Made by a program: the position numbers and the translations under genes. Positions 20,887-33,755 of a stretch of DNA of 64,000 nucleotides are shown one piece after another. The notes under the pieces are model-generated. The model made no database searches, was not told where the DNA came from, and worked only from the letters and a program-made list of their open reading frames with translations. The DNA is from Rotaria sp. Silwood1 (taxonomy: Eukaryota > Rotifera > Eurotatoria > Philodinida > Philodinidae): positions 1-64,000 of the forward strand of contig CAJNOP010000665.1 in assembly GCA_905250075.1 (NCBI GenBank), read 5' to 3'. The stretch's first letter is position 1, and every line of letters starts with the position of its first letter.

Positions 20887-23800
20887 ATGAATCAAGCAAG
20901 TGTCATGCAACTGTCAAGAATCTCACCGTTACCCTATCACCCAAAAACCATGGAACACTATTCAACAGGAGATCTTCGATGGAATAACCGTGCTAGGTCT
21001 TCTCGTCCTTATCTTTCATGCGTTTGTCTTCCTCTGAAACTGAACAATAATACTAATTCGCATCCTAATATTTAGGTACCAAGGATTTCCATCAATCAAC
21101 AACATAATCGGAAACTCCCCAAAATCGAAGATAAATTCATGAAAATAGGCAAGTCACAACAAGCAACAATTAGTGGTAGCCAGTAAGTTTCACATTTATA
21201 CAAAGTTTTGCATGACGAATCTCGTTTCGTATTAATCATGTGTTCAACTATTTTGAATACATACATTGTGGTTCTTTATCTTAGCCGTGAAAAGATAGTG
21301 CGATTTTTGTTTTTTGAATATATCAATTAGTCATAAATGAATCAACACATCTGTTAACAGTCGACTCTGATTGTCATGTCAAAATACAATGTGTATCCGA
21401 TTGAGTTTGAAAAACGAACTCGAGTTGTGAGGTTAGGCGAGGATTTCATCATTCCTTGTGATCGTATATTGATCATGCTGAGACCTGATAGTGTCTGGGA
21501 AGTTTCGATCAATGAACTCGAATTTAAATTCTTCCAATTCAGTGACTATGAGTAGTACATCCATTTGACAGAGTTCTCCTGTTGGGTGAACGATAATAGT
21601 GACACATAAGCGAAAATATCAGGACAGTGTCGTACCGACAGGAAGAACGATGGCGTTCAAGCAGCCACGTTACTCTAGTGTCTCCAGAAAAACAACATAA
21701 GTTCTTATTGTAATTGAAACCAAACAGGCAGTCTTTCGTTACCAACGATTTATAAGTGATCAGTTAGAGTGGTGTACAGCAAGGAGGCAACCTTATGCTG
21801 GGATAACGGCTTGACACTTGAGATGTGGCTGTTGCTGCTTGCGATTGCATTCTCTTCTATCATACCCATATCCTGCTAGATAGTAACTTTCGATATTTTT
21901 TTCCGAAAGCCATAGTTTTAAATATGCATGCGCTCGCATAATGAAATGCATACTTACCTAGAAAAACTAACTTCAAACAGATTTTTGCTGCCATAATCGA
22001 TTTTGGGTATAAATTAATAGCAGTTATCTCATATTTAGTACTATTTGCAAAGATACACGGCATTTCAACCAATACCAAGGTCACATTTGTTGTCAGACTT
22101 TAATTTTATTGACATTTTGTTGTGATCTGTGCATAAATGAAATATTTTCAACGAAACTTGACTAAGGGGTAATCAAAGTCAAGGAAATCAAATTTAGAGC
22201 TACTCATTGATTTTTTAATGCTTCTAAATTAAAAGAAAATACTTGATTTGTAACGTACTCCACATGTGTATTACGGCACATCTACTACTCTTTGCTAACA
22301 AATAGGTATGGATCTCATCATTCTCAACGCACATCTTAAATTTTTATCGAAAGCGTTGGGAAGTACAGTTGCCAAGAGATTTGAATTAAAATTGTATTGA
22401 GGAAGTCTCTTACAACTCGAGTTTAAGCACAATCGAACTGTTCTGATGCATTTAAAAAGAAATTTAGATTTATCCATGGAAGACTGAACGATGTGACATG
22501 CCACAATCATAGCTCGCAAGAGACACAGACGAAATAAACACTTTGACGATGAAGTTAGTTTCTGCAAGCCATATTTGATTACTAGTGTCATCGGCTTGTC
22601 GTCATGAGGGGCATGAATTGATAATTCCCATCGTGAATATACCTGGACTCATACATCATAAGAGCTCATGCATATGAAGCTCATATTATACTGTAAATGA
22701 CAGTCAATTGAGAAAGTCTGAGTTTCTCATGATTCAAATTGAAAGTTTTCAATTTTTTGGAGTCCATTTTTGTCAAGTTAATTGCCAGCGTTTCATTGAT
22801 GGATACAAATTTTATTACTTCACTTTTCATTGCAGGAATCGATTCCGTCGAATTTGTTTCCTGTTCACTATATCGGTGCTGCTGATTCTCTTATTAGCTG
22901 CAATGATTGTTGTCATCGTTGTTGTTAGACAAGGTGCGTGTCTTGATTTATTGTTCTTTTATGATATTCACATCTATATTTGAAAAAAATAGTGAATGTA
23001 AGTTTTAAGTCGAACTTTTCCAGCTCTCCTTCCATGTTCCATTACAGATCTTAACAACAGGAATTAAAAATCATTTTTTCTTATACGGAGAATGCGAGTT
23101 TCATATTTCAGTTCCAAATGAGCTGCGCTAACAAGCTCTTTTACTAATATTGTTTTTTGTTCTGTTGACTATGAATGGTAATCATCGTAGTATCGATGAT
23201 GACTATCAAAGATGCTTTAGTAGAGAAAAAAAACCATATTGACCCTTCTCCAAACATCTTTTTCTTTCAAAAGAAAAAAATTAACAGTAAACAAATAATA
23301 ATACTAATTCATTTTTATGCTAAATTTAATTTTCTTTTGTTTATGCAAAGCAAATACATGTCAATCAAAATTAAAAAAATATTCATACAACTTCGAGTAT
23401 TGTTTCACTGAGATATTTCATTTCAATCACACAATATAGCCAACGAAACAAATGTATTGCGTACACGTGTAGAGATGTTTAATTTCACAAGGAGATGAGT
23501 GGAAGTTATATAATCTGTAATAGGATCTTCAATATATCATTAAATGAATTTTTGTAGGCCGTACCGCATCGGAGACATCATCGAGCAGTACAATCATCAG
23601 CAATGTGACGATCTCTTGGGTAACGAGTGCACCGACAACAAATACGACCTCTTCAACAGTCAGCACTGCTACCACATCAACTACTAGCACTACAAGTGAG
23701 TTTTCAATCTATTCACAGCGATGCCCCATATCTTGAATATTGGGGATACTGATAAAGTACAGATATATGCGGAAGATGACAAAAAACAAGTAGACAGATT

Positions 23801-26389
23801 ATTTTATCGTAGTACACATATTCATACATTTCTCACATCTCTTTAAGAAGATAAATCTCTCGCAGGAATTCTAGGTTAAAAATCGAAAAAACAATTTCAT
23901 CGGGAGATACCGAATCTCTCCGAGAAAAGTCTTTGCATATACGTATTAGACAGTGCAAATGACTCACCGAATGTGTGCATAGTGTAAGTTGTCTGCCATA
24001 TCTGGTGGACAGTATAGAATATCTCTTCGTTTTCATGGTTAGTTAAGTATAAGAAAAATTTTAAAAAGCTTTCTAAAATCGAAAAAAGAAGCATGTGTTC
24101 GCTCGTAGACATTCGTAAGAAATGACGCCGATATGAGAATAAAAACTTTCGATAAAAATGGGTATTTTCGCAAATTTGTCAACAATGTCTGCCAAAAAAG
24201 TATTAATCTCTCTCGCTCTCAAAACAATCGAGTGTCTTGGGTATGCGGTATCTGCCGTATGGGTCCAAGCCTGAAAGTTAAGAGAAACTTTGTTCATTAG
24301 GAGGTGTTAGAACAGATATTTATATGCGCCTACAATAATGTAATAGTCTGTTAATAGGTACTTTTGCATCTCCTTGTATTTCTTCACCACTACTGATTTT
24401 CTGAATATGTAACACATCTCTTTGTTCAATATGATTTTGAATTAACCTTGAATCTGCGCAAAATACAGATGAGATACATGTGAAGTCGGCAGATGGAAAA
24501 AACCGTGTATTCATTCAAACTTAGAATAGAAAGTTTTTCTACTGTTCAATCGAACAAATAAAATTTCCCATATGATTTAAGGAAAATGATGATTGTAATG
24601 TTTATCACAAACAAAGACAACAACTAATGAGTAATTTTAGTATGACTTTTTCTCTCTTTCGTGCGGCTCTATACCAGACATAAATGTTGTTGGCGGCATA
24701 CCCATGTATCTGATTTTGAGTGACTTTAATATTACGGTAATCATTTTTAACAAACAAGCAAAACTTTGTTGTCGGATTACAGAACGATTTGCAATCGACA
24801 GGTTTCGTTGCACTGCCAGAATGTTTGTTAAAATGTTTAACAACACGAAATGGAATGCTTTAAGAATGATTTTCATTTCCGATTTACTTATCAAATAATA
24901 TCACTGTCCTCAGAAACGTACAAAAGTTTCTTCGACACCATTTGATGGGCTCTACGCTAATACTCAGTCCTACTCTCACAATAGTATCCAACTTCTATGG
25001 TATTGTCCTGAGTTTCGCTTTATAAACAATCAGAATATAAAAATGACATAATTTGTCAGAATGTGAACAGGCTTGTATCCTTAGTCTTCTACAATAATAG
25101 ATCACACAGTGACATTGTGTAGTATCATATTGCTTTTGCAGCTACCACCATTTCATTTTGTTGGAATTCAACGGCTATAACTGTGGCCGGTATGACTGCT
25201 GTGCCAGATACAACTGCTGATCGTTTTGATCGTCCTTTTGGTATCGCATTGGATTCATCAAATGCACTTTATATTTCTGATCAAAATAATAATAGAGTTC
25301 AGAAATGGTTAGCTGGCGCGTCTACTGGTACGACAGTGGCTGGTCAAGGAAGTGCAGTGGCGGGTACGGCTTTAGATAGTTTAGATACGCCCAGTGGTGT
25401 TCTACTCGATTCAAGCGGCAACATCTATGTGGCTGATACCAATAACTTTCGAGTTCAATATTGGCCTCAAAGTGCATCTTCAGGCACCACGGTTGCCGGT
25501 ATTACAGGTAGGATGACAAAACAATCTAACAAAAATATTCATGGGATGAGAACTGTTTTGCAATGCTTTAGAATTTGAAACCAAGAGCTTTCTCCAAAAA
25601 CGTCGTCAAAATCAGTGTCAAATCTTTGTGTACTTTTTTGCAACCAAAAATTCAAAGTCATAAAAATTTGACAAAATCTTTAAATGGATATTAGATTCGA
25701 GCTATTCTGTCATACTATGTGACGATGAAATATGGGTTTTTGTCATGAACGTTTTATTTCTTTTTCTTTTTTTGGTTTTACTAGCATGCACGTTTGTTAT
25801 AGGTTCGCCTGGCTCAGGAAACAATGAACTAATGAATCCGTATGGTATTGTACGAGATTCAAGTTCGGGCACATTGTACATAGCAGATCAAAGCAATCAT
25901 CGAGTGATGAGTTATTTATCAGGCGCATCATCAGGAACTGTAGCAGCTGGAGGCAATGGTCGAGGAACAAGTAACACACAGCTAAATTATCCAGTAGGTA
26001 TCTATTTCGATGCATCGTCGAACAGCCTCATTATTGCGAATACTGGTGCTAATAATATCGTTCGTTGGGTATTGGGTGCTAGTAGTTGGACATTGATCGC
26101 CGGCAGCATAAGCGGAGCGAGTGGTACCACCGCAACATTACTCAACTATCCAGTAGGTGTGACACTAGATTCCATGGGCAATATATACGTAGCCGATAGA
26201 AACAATCATCGGATCCAATTTTTCTTGGCTGGTCAGTCCACTGGAAGAACGATTGCTGGTGTCACGAATACAAGTGGAAATAGCGCCACCTTACTTTATA
26301 ATCCTTATTCAATAGGACTTGATGCTCAACTCAATTTGTACGTAGCAGATACATATAATCATCGAATACAAACATTCAAACGTTGTTAA
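20887..26389 (+). CDS. Type II membrane protein with six extracellular NHL repeats
   Basis: Six exons join in phase (20887-21021, 21076-21182, 22836-22933, 23558-23695, 25142-25507, 25803-26389), giving 476 residues and a TAA stop. Residues 1-87 are a basic cytoplasmic tail; 88-111 (CFLFTISVLLILLLAAMIVV and on) form one TM helix preceded by Arg residues, so the N-terminus should be inside. Residues 114-160 are a Ser/Thr-rich stalk (TTNTTSSTVSTATTSTTS), probably O-glycosylated. Residues 165-476 hold six NHL blades (YISDQNNNRVQKW, YVADTNNFRVQYW, YIADQSNHRVMSY, IIANTGANNIVRW, YVADRNNHRIQFF, YVADTYNHRIQTF), enough for a six-bladed propeller. NHL propellers bind proteins or other ligands; the ligand here is unknown. 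Introns 2 and 4 are long (about 1.65 and 1.45 kb), the first only 54 bp. The first join uses a GTTTGT donor. Confidence 0.85.
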
Positions 26390-27547
26390 ACAAATCATTT
26401 CTCAATCGTTTTCATTTTCTGATACATGACTTATTATTTTATGGATCAAATCAAAGCAAAAGGACACAATGATATACGTCATATTACAATAATCTAGAGA
26501 TTTTAGTTAGATACTCAGCTCATCAACACCCAAAGATAGGTACATCCCACATCCCATTTTCATTGTAATTCTTTAGAGTTTTTTTTCTAAACGAAACTAA
26601 TGGAAAATAAAGAAAATAAATTTCAAAGTTGATGTTTTCATTCTATAAAAGTTTGAAACTTCATTATCCTTGGCCATTATGGATTTTCATTAGAATAAAT
26701 AGTTTTTATATAATTGAAAAAGAAAAACTAAAAAAAAAAATCTTTTTTTAACTACTTCAACTTCAAATTTGACTAGAATTTTTTTTGTTCTAATATTCTT
26801 AGTGAATGACTGTTCACTAAATGTCAAAATGAAAGATCCATACAAATGCTCAGAAGTTTGTTGATGTATAACTATTTATTCTTATATCTTTCTCACAAGA
26901 ACTTACCAGCTTCATTTTACAATTATCTATCATCAATATTATGTTTAATCGAAAAGCATACAGTTGAATCGTTCTATGAAATCAAAAAAAAACCATTCGT
27001 CCTTCATTCGAAAATTTCAAAACATTTCAATATTTATTAAGCAGTAATACTAAAAGTTTTCCGTTTATTCTCGAACAAAGTGTCACACAATATAACCGTT
27101 GTCAACCATGAGCTCGCGGAGTTGTGAGTTAAAAGAAGAATCACGCTCAGCTTCAAATAATGAAAGGATCAAAAGAAAATTCTGGAACTATTCGAGAAAA
27201 GATAGATAAGTTATCGTACCATGTGTACTCAATTACTTCAAAAGTCATGTTGATATTCAAACAGAATTTGTTAGACGTAGTATAGAATGCAACGTCAAAA
27301 TTTCTAACCTTAGCTTTTTTCCTTGATGATTCAATCAATTTGATTTTTCTGAAATGATTGTATTCAGCAATAAGAGTTTGTTCTTCTTTAAAGTTGCAAA
27401 TGCCCTTATTAAATTTTTATATGGTCAAAGTCTAAAACTACAATGTTTTGTCCTTGAATAAAGTAAATGATAAACACGTCAACATGTCGATAAAAAAGAA
27501 AAGAGAAAGAAAAATCACGTGGTGATGAAATAAGTATAACAAGCGAC
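26390..27547. other. 3' flank of NHL gene and upstream region of hydrolase gene
   Basis: Near 26605-26620 there are two AATAAA signals fitting the NHL gene's poly(A) site. Weak C-rich telomere-like units (ACACCCAAAG, CATCCCACATCCC) occur at 26525-26560. A 64-codon open frame at 26846-27040 has no recognised motif. Nothing else seen. Confidence 0.4.
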
Positions 27548-27555
27548 TATAAAAG
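27548..27555 (+). promoter_or_regulatory. Probable TATA box of the hydrolase gene
   Basis: TATAAAAG lies 49 bp upstream of the ATG at 27597, the same spacing as at the NHL gene. It is a better match to the animal consensus than surrounding AT-rich sequence. Confidence 0.5.
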
Positions 27556-27596
27556 AAGAAATACTCATCTTTTTTTTTTTGTAACTAATTTCAATC

Positions 27597-28928
27597 ATGT
27601 TAACTTGCAATTGTTTTGGATTTCTAAAAAAATTGGCTCTTTTCATTTTGCTTGCGGCTATTGCTATTCCTATTCACTATGGTTCAACAAATGTTCAACA
27701 TCTTCGAATACGTCTGCTACATTCTATGTTATCAATCAAACATTCTCTCTTACCGGATCCAGCTCGACCAACACTCAGTGCAGACTATCGAGCTTTTGAA
27801 GACATAATTATTATGACACCATTAGCAGAACTTGATCCATTAGCAGATCTAGCTACTATAATTAAAGAATTACGTGCAGGTTTTACGATGGGTACGACTA
27901 TTCCTAGACCATCACAATGTCAAGTCAACAAAGAAGTATTTGAACATGATGAACATACAATAGAGACCTATTGGGTTAATTATCATGGGAAAAATTTTCA
28001 AAAAACATCAGATAAAATCTTACTCTTTTTTCATGGTGGAGGATATATGTTGGGTGATATTAACAGTAAGTTATTTGTCATCACTGGGTAAAATAGTAGT
28101 TTTGTTTGATACGAATTCATACATAAAAAAATATTCTAAAACAGAAGACTCTTGATTATTAACTAACCTTAGATTTGATCTGTAGCAATATCTAAAATAT
28201 TGCTTTGATATTTATTCAACATATAATATAGAATAGTACACTGTTATTTTTTGATAGATTATAGTGGATTTGAATGTCATTTGTCTCGTCTTTTCAATGT
28301 AACAATACTTCATTTGGAATATCGACTTTGTCCAGAACATCCATTACCTGCAAGTGTTGATGATGCAGTTTCACTTTACCGTGCACTTCTTCGTGATCAT
28401 ATTTCACCTTCTCAATTGCTTTTTATGGGTGATTCAGCTGGTGGTGGTCTTGCTTTATTAACAGTTCAAGCTTTACTTGCTCGACAATTACCTATTCCCC
28501 GTGGTGTTATTGTTCTATCTCCATGGACTGATCTTTCAGCATCTGGAGAAAGTTACAAACGCAACCGTCAAATTGATATCATGTTTCGTAATACTAAAGA
28601 AGACAACGGTAGTACCGTTAAATTAATGTTGGGTCCTAATCCTGCTCAATTATCTCCTGATAATCCTATTTTTAGTCCTTTATTCGGTTCCTTTGAAGGA
28701 TTTCCACCAATGTATATCAATGTAGGTACAGCTGAAATATTGGAAGATGATTCACGACGAGTTGTAAAAAAAGCACAAGAATCAGGTGTGCATGTAACAT
28801 TTGAAGAAGGTTTACATTTAATGCATGTCTATCCAGCATTTTTTCTTTATTATCCCGAAGCAAGAAATACACTTGACAATATTAATAAATGGATTCAAAC
28901 AATCTTCGATCAAAAACTTAGTGAATAA
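27597..28928 (+). CDS. Alpha/beta hydrolase, HSL/arylacetamide deacetylase-like esterase
   Basis: Two exons (27597-28065 and 28258-28928) join in phase across an intron of 192 bp to give 379 residues. Residues 8-25 (KKLALFILLAAIAIPIHYG) form a signal anchor or TM helix, so the enzyme is probably membrane-bound in the ER lumen, like arylacetamide deacetylases. HGGG (146-149) is the oxyanion-hole motif, GDSAGGG carries the nucleophile Ser216, and His346 (LHLMHVYP) is the likely catalytic His. The acid residue falls in VGTAEILEDDS, where Glu takes the usual Asp place. HSL-family enzymes hydrolyse short acyl esters or lipids; the substrate is unknown. AATAAA overlaps the stop region (28923-28930). 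Bdelloids carry foreign esterases, but the intron and anchor look eukaryotic; origin needs a tree. Confidence 0.88.
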
Positions 28929-30142
28929 ATGAATACTTTATCTGTTGTCGAACTAGAAAGTTTATTAGAACGGTCAAATGTGTATTATACTTTTTTTTTT
29001 CATATTGAATATCAATCACAAAGAGATCCGGATATTCTATATTACATAATTTGTGTCATAAAAGAAGAGATAGAGATGATTTTTCTTTTCAACTCAGCCT
29101 AGTGACTGCTTGTTTGAACAGATAGTTTTGTTCATCGCCATTATTGTCAACCATTGATTTATAGAGTCAAATATTCGCATTTCTAGAAAGGCCTTATCAT
29201 CTAACCAATTCGATGCTGAGCTTTTAACATAGTGACATTGCTTACATGGTCTATGTTCGAACACGCTAGGACCTATTGATGGTTTTACTAAAGATTTCCG
29301 AGTCAGAAAAATTAAATTGCAAAACTTTGCTTGCCATCAAAAATCGTACCCACACCCATGCTTCTTCATATGAAATTTCGTTTTTTTTTTCAAAACTTCT
29401 GGAACCATTTCTTCTTAGGCAATTCATTGTTCAATCTTCCAAACAGTGAATATAAATAGAAGCTTTTCAATTTGATACTTTTTCATTCTCTATACTTTCA
29501 AGATCTCCCTCGTTCTTGACCTTCGTTTGCCATACTTTCTCCAAGTTGCAACATACAATTATTGACTTTTCGTCATTAAATGCAAGTATACTTTATGTGA
29601 GTAAATGATACCCAAGTAGATACCACCAATAGAGAACAAAGTAAGAGCATCTATTATCTTTCCATTATTATTTTGCACGTATCTTTCGATCTTTGCACTG
29701 TTTTTATCATGTATGATAAAAGTATATCTAGGTCATTTCAAGCAATTCAATTTTCGGAGACCACTGGTCGGATGGTGTAAGTCTCTGATTCGAAGCTATA
29801 TCGTACAAGCAATTTGTCGGTCGCCTCTGTGGCATGTATGTACAAAGTTAGAAGGGTCATGTTTCAATGTTTCGTTGAATGGTCACAGAAGACATGGATA
29901 TCATTTTGTTCTGTTGTCTCTGCCCCGATTTAGCTTGCTTTTCTCTATCTTACGTGCAACCAGTTGTTTGAATCATATGTCCCTTTAGGTCCCATCATGA
30001 GTAGAAGATGAAAAATAAATATTGCGTAGTAAAAAATAACATTCCTATTTCCACACAGCGACGAATGTTGATCATTTTGACAAAAAAAACAAATGGAACA
30101 TTCAATTTATATTAGTGTCACCCCTGTTTTCTAGATTTAGTA
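28929..30142. other. Intergenic region with a GC-richer island
   Basis: No gene recognised. The block 29740-29995 is noticeably richer in G and C than its flanks and is open for 91 codons on plus (29713-29988), but the translation shows no motif. It could be a fragment of a dispersed repeat. A TTTTCTAG acceptor-like site 18 bp before the next ATG could end a 5'-UTR intron of the dehydrogenase gene. Confidence 0.35.
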
Positions 30143-31093
30143 ATGGGTTTAAATAATTCTCGCTTTCGTATGACAGCACAAGATATTGTCAATGAATGCA
30201 GTGACAATAGCGCGGTAAGTCAACTGCATATTCTTGTTACTGGTGCTACTTCCGGTATTGGTCTGGAAACTGGTCGAGTATTAGCCCGTGCCGGAGCAAA
30301 AGTATATTTAATGGGAAGAGATGAAGCAAAATTACAAGGTGTCATTCAAAATATTAATAATGAATTGCAACAGCAATCATCCGGTGGGTCCGTAAAAGGT
30401 GTCATTTGTGATTTGAATAGTCTAACTAGTATTAAACGGTTCGCACAACAATTCTTGGAAGAAAATATACCTTTGAATATATTGATATTAAATGCTGGAA
30501 TCTTTAACTTTAACTTTGCTCAAACTGTTGATGGACTGGAACAAGTTATAGGTGTTAATCATTTTGGTCATGCCTATTTAACACAATTGTTAATGCCGAC
30601 ACTGATAAATAATGCTCCATCAAGAATTGTAATTGTATCGTCAAAATTTCATGCCGGTCCACCGTTAAATTATCAAGCATTTGCTCACATGAGCAACATT
30701 GGAAATAAGTCAAAAAGTGGATGGGGTATGATAAGTAGTTATCAACAAAGTAAATTGGCCAATGTTTTATTTGCCCGTGCACTTTCATCTCGATATAAAG
30801 ATAAACAAGTTACAGCTTATTCTCTTCATCCGGGTCTTATTGATACAAATTTAACTTCGAACATACCACTGGCTAGTGTTGCTAAAATACTTCTTCCAAA
30901 TAAAAAGTCAATGGCACAAGGAGCCGCTACTACGGTATATTGTGCATTAAAACCAGGCTTAGAAAATGAAACTGGACGTTACTTTGATGATTCTACTGTT
31001 ACAAATGTAGCGGATAAATGGACAGATAATGATATCAATACATTCTGGGAATGGACAGAAAAGGTCATTGAAGAACGTACAGCTAAATTATAA
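30143..31093 (+). CDS. Short-chain dehydrogenase/reductase, retinol dehydrogenase/WWOX-like
   Basis: A single exon encodes 316 residues. The N-terminal dinucleotide-binding motif TGATSGIG (33-40), the NAG motif (117-119, LNAGI), a catalytic Ser at about 167 (IVIVSSK) and YQQSK (Tyr200, Lys204) are all present, so the classical SDR active site is complete. Arg59 after the second strand (LMGRD) suggests NADP(H) preference. HPGLIDTNL and the C-terminal layout resemble the retinol dehydrogenase 11-14 and WWOX catalytic group, which reduce or oxidise retinoids and other lipophilic alcohols or ketones; the true substrate is unknown. The protein starts MGLNNSRF, which fits an N-myristoylation signal rather than the TM anchor of many relatives. 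AATAAA lies at about 31139. Confidence 0.88.
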   Translation: MGLNNSRFRMTAQDIVNECSDNSAVSQLHILVTGATSGIGLETGRVLARAGAKVYLMGRDEAKLQGVIQNINNELQQQSSGGSVKGVICDLNSLTSIKRFAQQFLEENIPLNILILNAGIFNFNFAQTVDGLEQVIGVNHFGHAYLTQLLMPTLINNAPSRIVIVSSKFHAGPPLNYQAFAHMSNIGNKSKSGWGMISSYQQSKLANVLFARALSSRYKDKQVTAYSLHPGLIDTNLTSNIPLASVAKILLPNKKSMAQGAATTVYCALKPGLENETGRYFDDSTVTNVADKWTDNDINTFWEWTEKVIEERTAKL

Positions 31094-32746
31094 CGGGTAC
31101 ATGCACATTGTTCAGTTATGGATCACTGAATTTTAAGAATAAATTTTTTCGAATATTGTTCTACACGTTATATGCTCTTCACTTATTGTTATAAAAACAC
31201 AATAAAGATTCGAATTTTAATAGTATATGTTCAAAATCGAAGACTTTATGCTTAAAAAATATCCTTGAATGGAGATCAAATGTAGCTTTTAACTGTGTTT
31301 GATTTTCTCAGAACGTGCATCACTGAATGACAAATGAAAATTCGACCAGTAAATTTTTGAAACACTTCATTATCGAAGAAGATATTAAAATGTATCGCTA
31401 TGCTTTGAACGATGAGAGACTCCTTGAAGCATGAATATTTTATTGCTGTTTAATATCAGAGCTATCTGATGACAATCAGTAAATCGAAATGTTCTGATGA
31501 TACCATAACAAACATTTGGTAGATCCTTGCTTGCGGCAGTACACAAAGTCGGTCTTGAAAAGTATGTCAAGCTCTTTGTATACTCGTTCATATTGACAAA
31601 TAGCACACCAGTATTTTTTGTAAGCCACATAAGTGAATTTATATGTACATGTTGAACTTCTTCCTTTCATTAAATACAATATCATAAGCTGCTTAAGAGT
31701 CACTGAACAAAAAACATGACTTAACATGAAGATAGGGTACTCAATCCAAAATCTTCAATTTGAAAATGGGTGTAGGTGTTTGGACAATCTTATTTAAAAT
31801 AGTATGGAATCAATGTTATTTTTTATTGCAAAACATTTCACAAAACATTTCTTCTTTTTGATAAGGTAGGTCTTTGTTTACGATAACTGTTTTCACACAC
31901 TCAAAACCACTGTAAATACATGTGAAATTTGTAAAAACTTATTCATCATGTTCACTTCTATCATTCAAGACATGCTTGACTGAATCACTTTCTTTGGATT
32001 AAAAATTCAAAAGTTTGATGATAGAAATGAAATTATGGGTGATATTTATTTTGAAATGTGTGGCTTTCGTCCATTGAGAAGCGGAGTCAAAGCGGACGAT
32101 CGATGACCTCTTGAATTAAACGAGCTGTTAATCGTTGAACTTATCTCCAAATGGTCAACATTTGTTGATTCATACCCGACGTCCATCATGAGACTCCAGT
32201 TCTTTCGATAACAGTCTGTGGTTGTATGAAATTGATGAACATTTAAGTAAGCTCATTACAGATAAATTATTTGAAGCACAGAAACCACAATGGTCATCAA
32301 TTGAAAATTAGATTATGTTAGTACTACATCATATTTTTGCAACAGGCCATAAAAATGATCATTATAGTCATCAATGTTTCTTAAACAATACTCCAAAAAT
32401 AGAACAGAGCATATATATACATATCCAGCGAATCAGATATATTAGTATTTCAAATTCAACCAATAAAGGTAATATATTTATGAAGTCTATTGGAAAGATA
32501 CAATGTAATATGAAGAGGATAGAACCAATTTGGGAGTACAACTCATCGTATCGATATCGATAGTCAAAACCGAATATCTTCTATAAAAATTGATCTCGTG
32601 AACGTACCTTTCCTAATTAGTGAATTATTATTGGTTTTATACAAAGAAAAACTCATTTTTCACTTCCATATTGACTATTGTAAATATAGGGAAATGTTTT
32701 TGACATTGATTCAATTCATCTACACAATATGTCGTGATTAATACGA
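31094..32746. other. Intergenic region, possibly the decayed 5' part of the S9 peptidase
   Basis: Short open frames on both strands (31385-31727 minus, 32315-32563 plus) show no clear motif. The region 32040-32700 precedes the recognisable peptidase remnant and may be its eroded propeller, but I cannot demonstrate it. Confidence 0.3.
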
Positions 32747-33755
32747 TCAACAGCAGATGAGGGAGCTGAACAAAATCACTAAATGTCAAATGATGGTAAA
32801 AAAAGTGATTTATCAAGTATATCCATTTTCATTGAATGAAACTCAATCTAATAGTACACAACAACGATTATATTCTGTTGATCTAACAAATAGACAGATT
32901 GAATGTTAAAGAAAATATTAAATCTATTCGTGACAACCACCTTCTAATAATTCGATTGTACATGTTGGATTAAACGAAACATATGAATTAATTTTATCAG
33001 CGAAAAATTCAGGTGTTTTTGTTTTCTTATCGTACAGAGAAGCAAATGAAAATAGTCAATTTGCTCGATTAGATTTTTCTCAAGTTAAAATATATCAATG
33101 GATCAATAATACGGATAACGGAACGATTGAAGAATCTCTACAGTATCCACCGAGAAAATTCGATGATAAAAATTTTATATCTTCTTGCTCTCATTAACGC
33201 CAGTTGGACGGATGCAAATCTCAATTTTTTTCTTCGGAAACTGGTACGCTTAGGCTCCAATGGCAGCCACTGAAGGTTGGCTAGTTTCAGAATTCAACTA
33301 TCAAGGAACGTCTGGATATAGTGATCAATTTCTGAATCAAATTCGTTATAAAACTTTAACTCGACCCACACCCAGATTCTATCCGGGGCATTGATCGTCT
33401 CATCAAAGATGGTATGATTGGCCCCAGTAGACATACTGTTAGAGGCTACAGCTACGGCGATATTTTGACAAACTGGTTTATTATTCAAACAAAGCATTTT
33501 AATACTGCCATATCCAGTGCGAATGCAGTTGAATATATTTCTTCATGGAGTGCCACGGATATATCTATCTATTCTGACTATCTCTTTGAAGAGTTTCCAT
33601 GGGTACCATCATAAATATATCATAGTGAATCAGCTGCATACAGTGCGTACACTTACCCATATCCTGACTAGTGAAAATGACATACTGGTTCCTGTGAGTC
33701 AAAGTTTTCTGCTAGAACGTCGCCTACATTATCTAGGAATACCTGCCAAGGGTAT
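32747..33755 (+). pseudogene. S9-family (prolyl oligopeptidase-type) serine peptidase pseudogene
   Basis: Pieces in three frames follow the family order. Propeller remnants come first (STADEGAEQNH, then LYSVDLTNRQIEC), then LSYREANENSQFARLD, the linker to the catalytic domain (GTIEESLQYPPRKFDD), NYQGTSGYSDQFLNQIRYKT, GIDRLIKDGMIGPSRH, the nucleophile elbow RGYSYGDILTNW, and SSWSATDISIYSDYLFEEFPW. The last piece is LTHILTSENDILVPVSQSF, which holds the catalytic Asp region. Stops and frameshifts separate them, for example at about 32775, 32800, 32905 and 33195. I did not find the final His block. Such enzymes cleave dipeptides or acyl-peptides from N-termini. No introns are apparent, so a bacterial origin is possible but untested. 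Confidence 0.75.

Noticed and set aside
15842..23140. Similar AGCTC..TTAGCGCAGCTC strings near 15850 and 23117
   Set aside because: Short (about 20 bp) with no shared flanks; chance similarity cannot be excluded.
25183..25578. Independent small NHL gene starting at ATG 25183
   Set aside because: The frame extends upstream to a good AG acceptor and downstream to a GTAGG donor, both in phase with flanking exons, so it is exon 5 of the larger gene.
29713..29988. 91-codon frame in a GC-richer island as a gene
   Set aside because: No recognisable domain, no upstream promoter or splice sites; composition alone is not enough.
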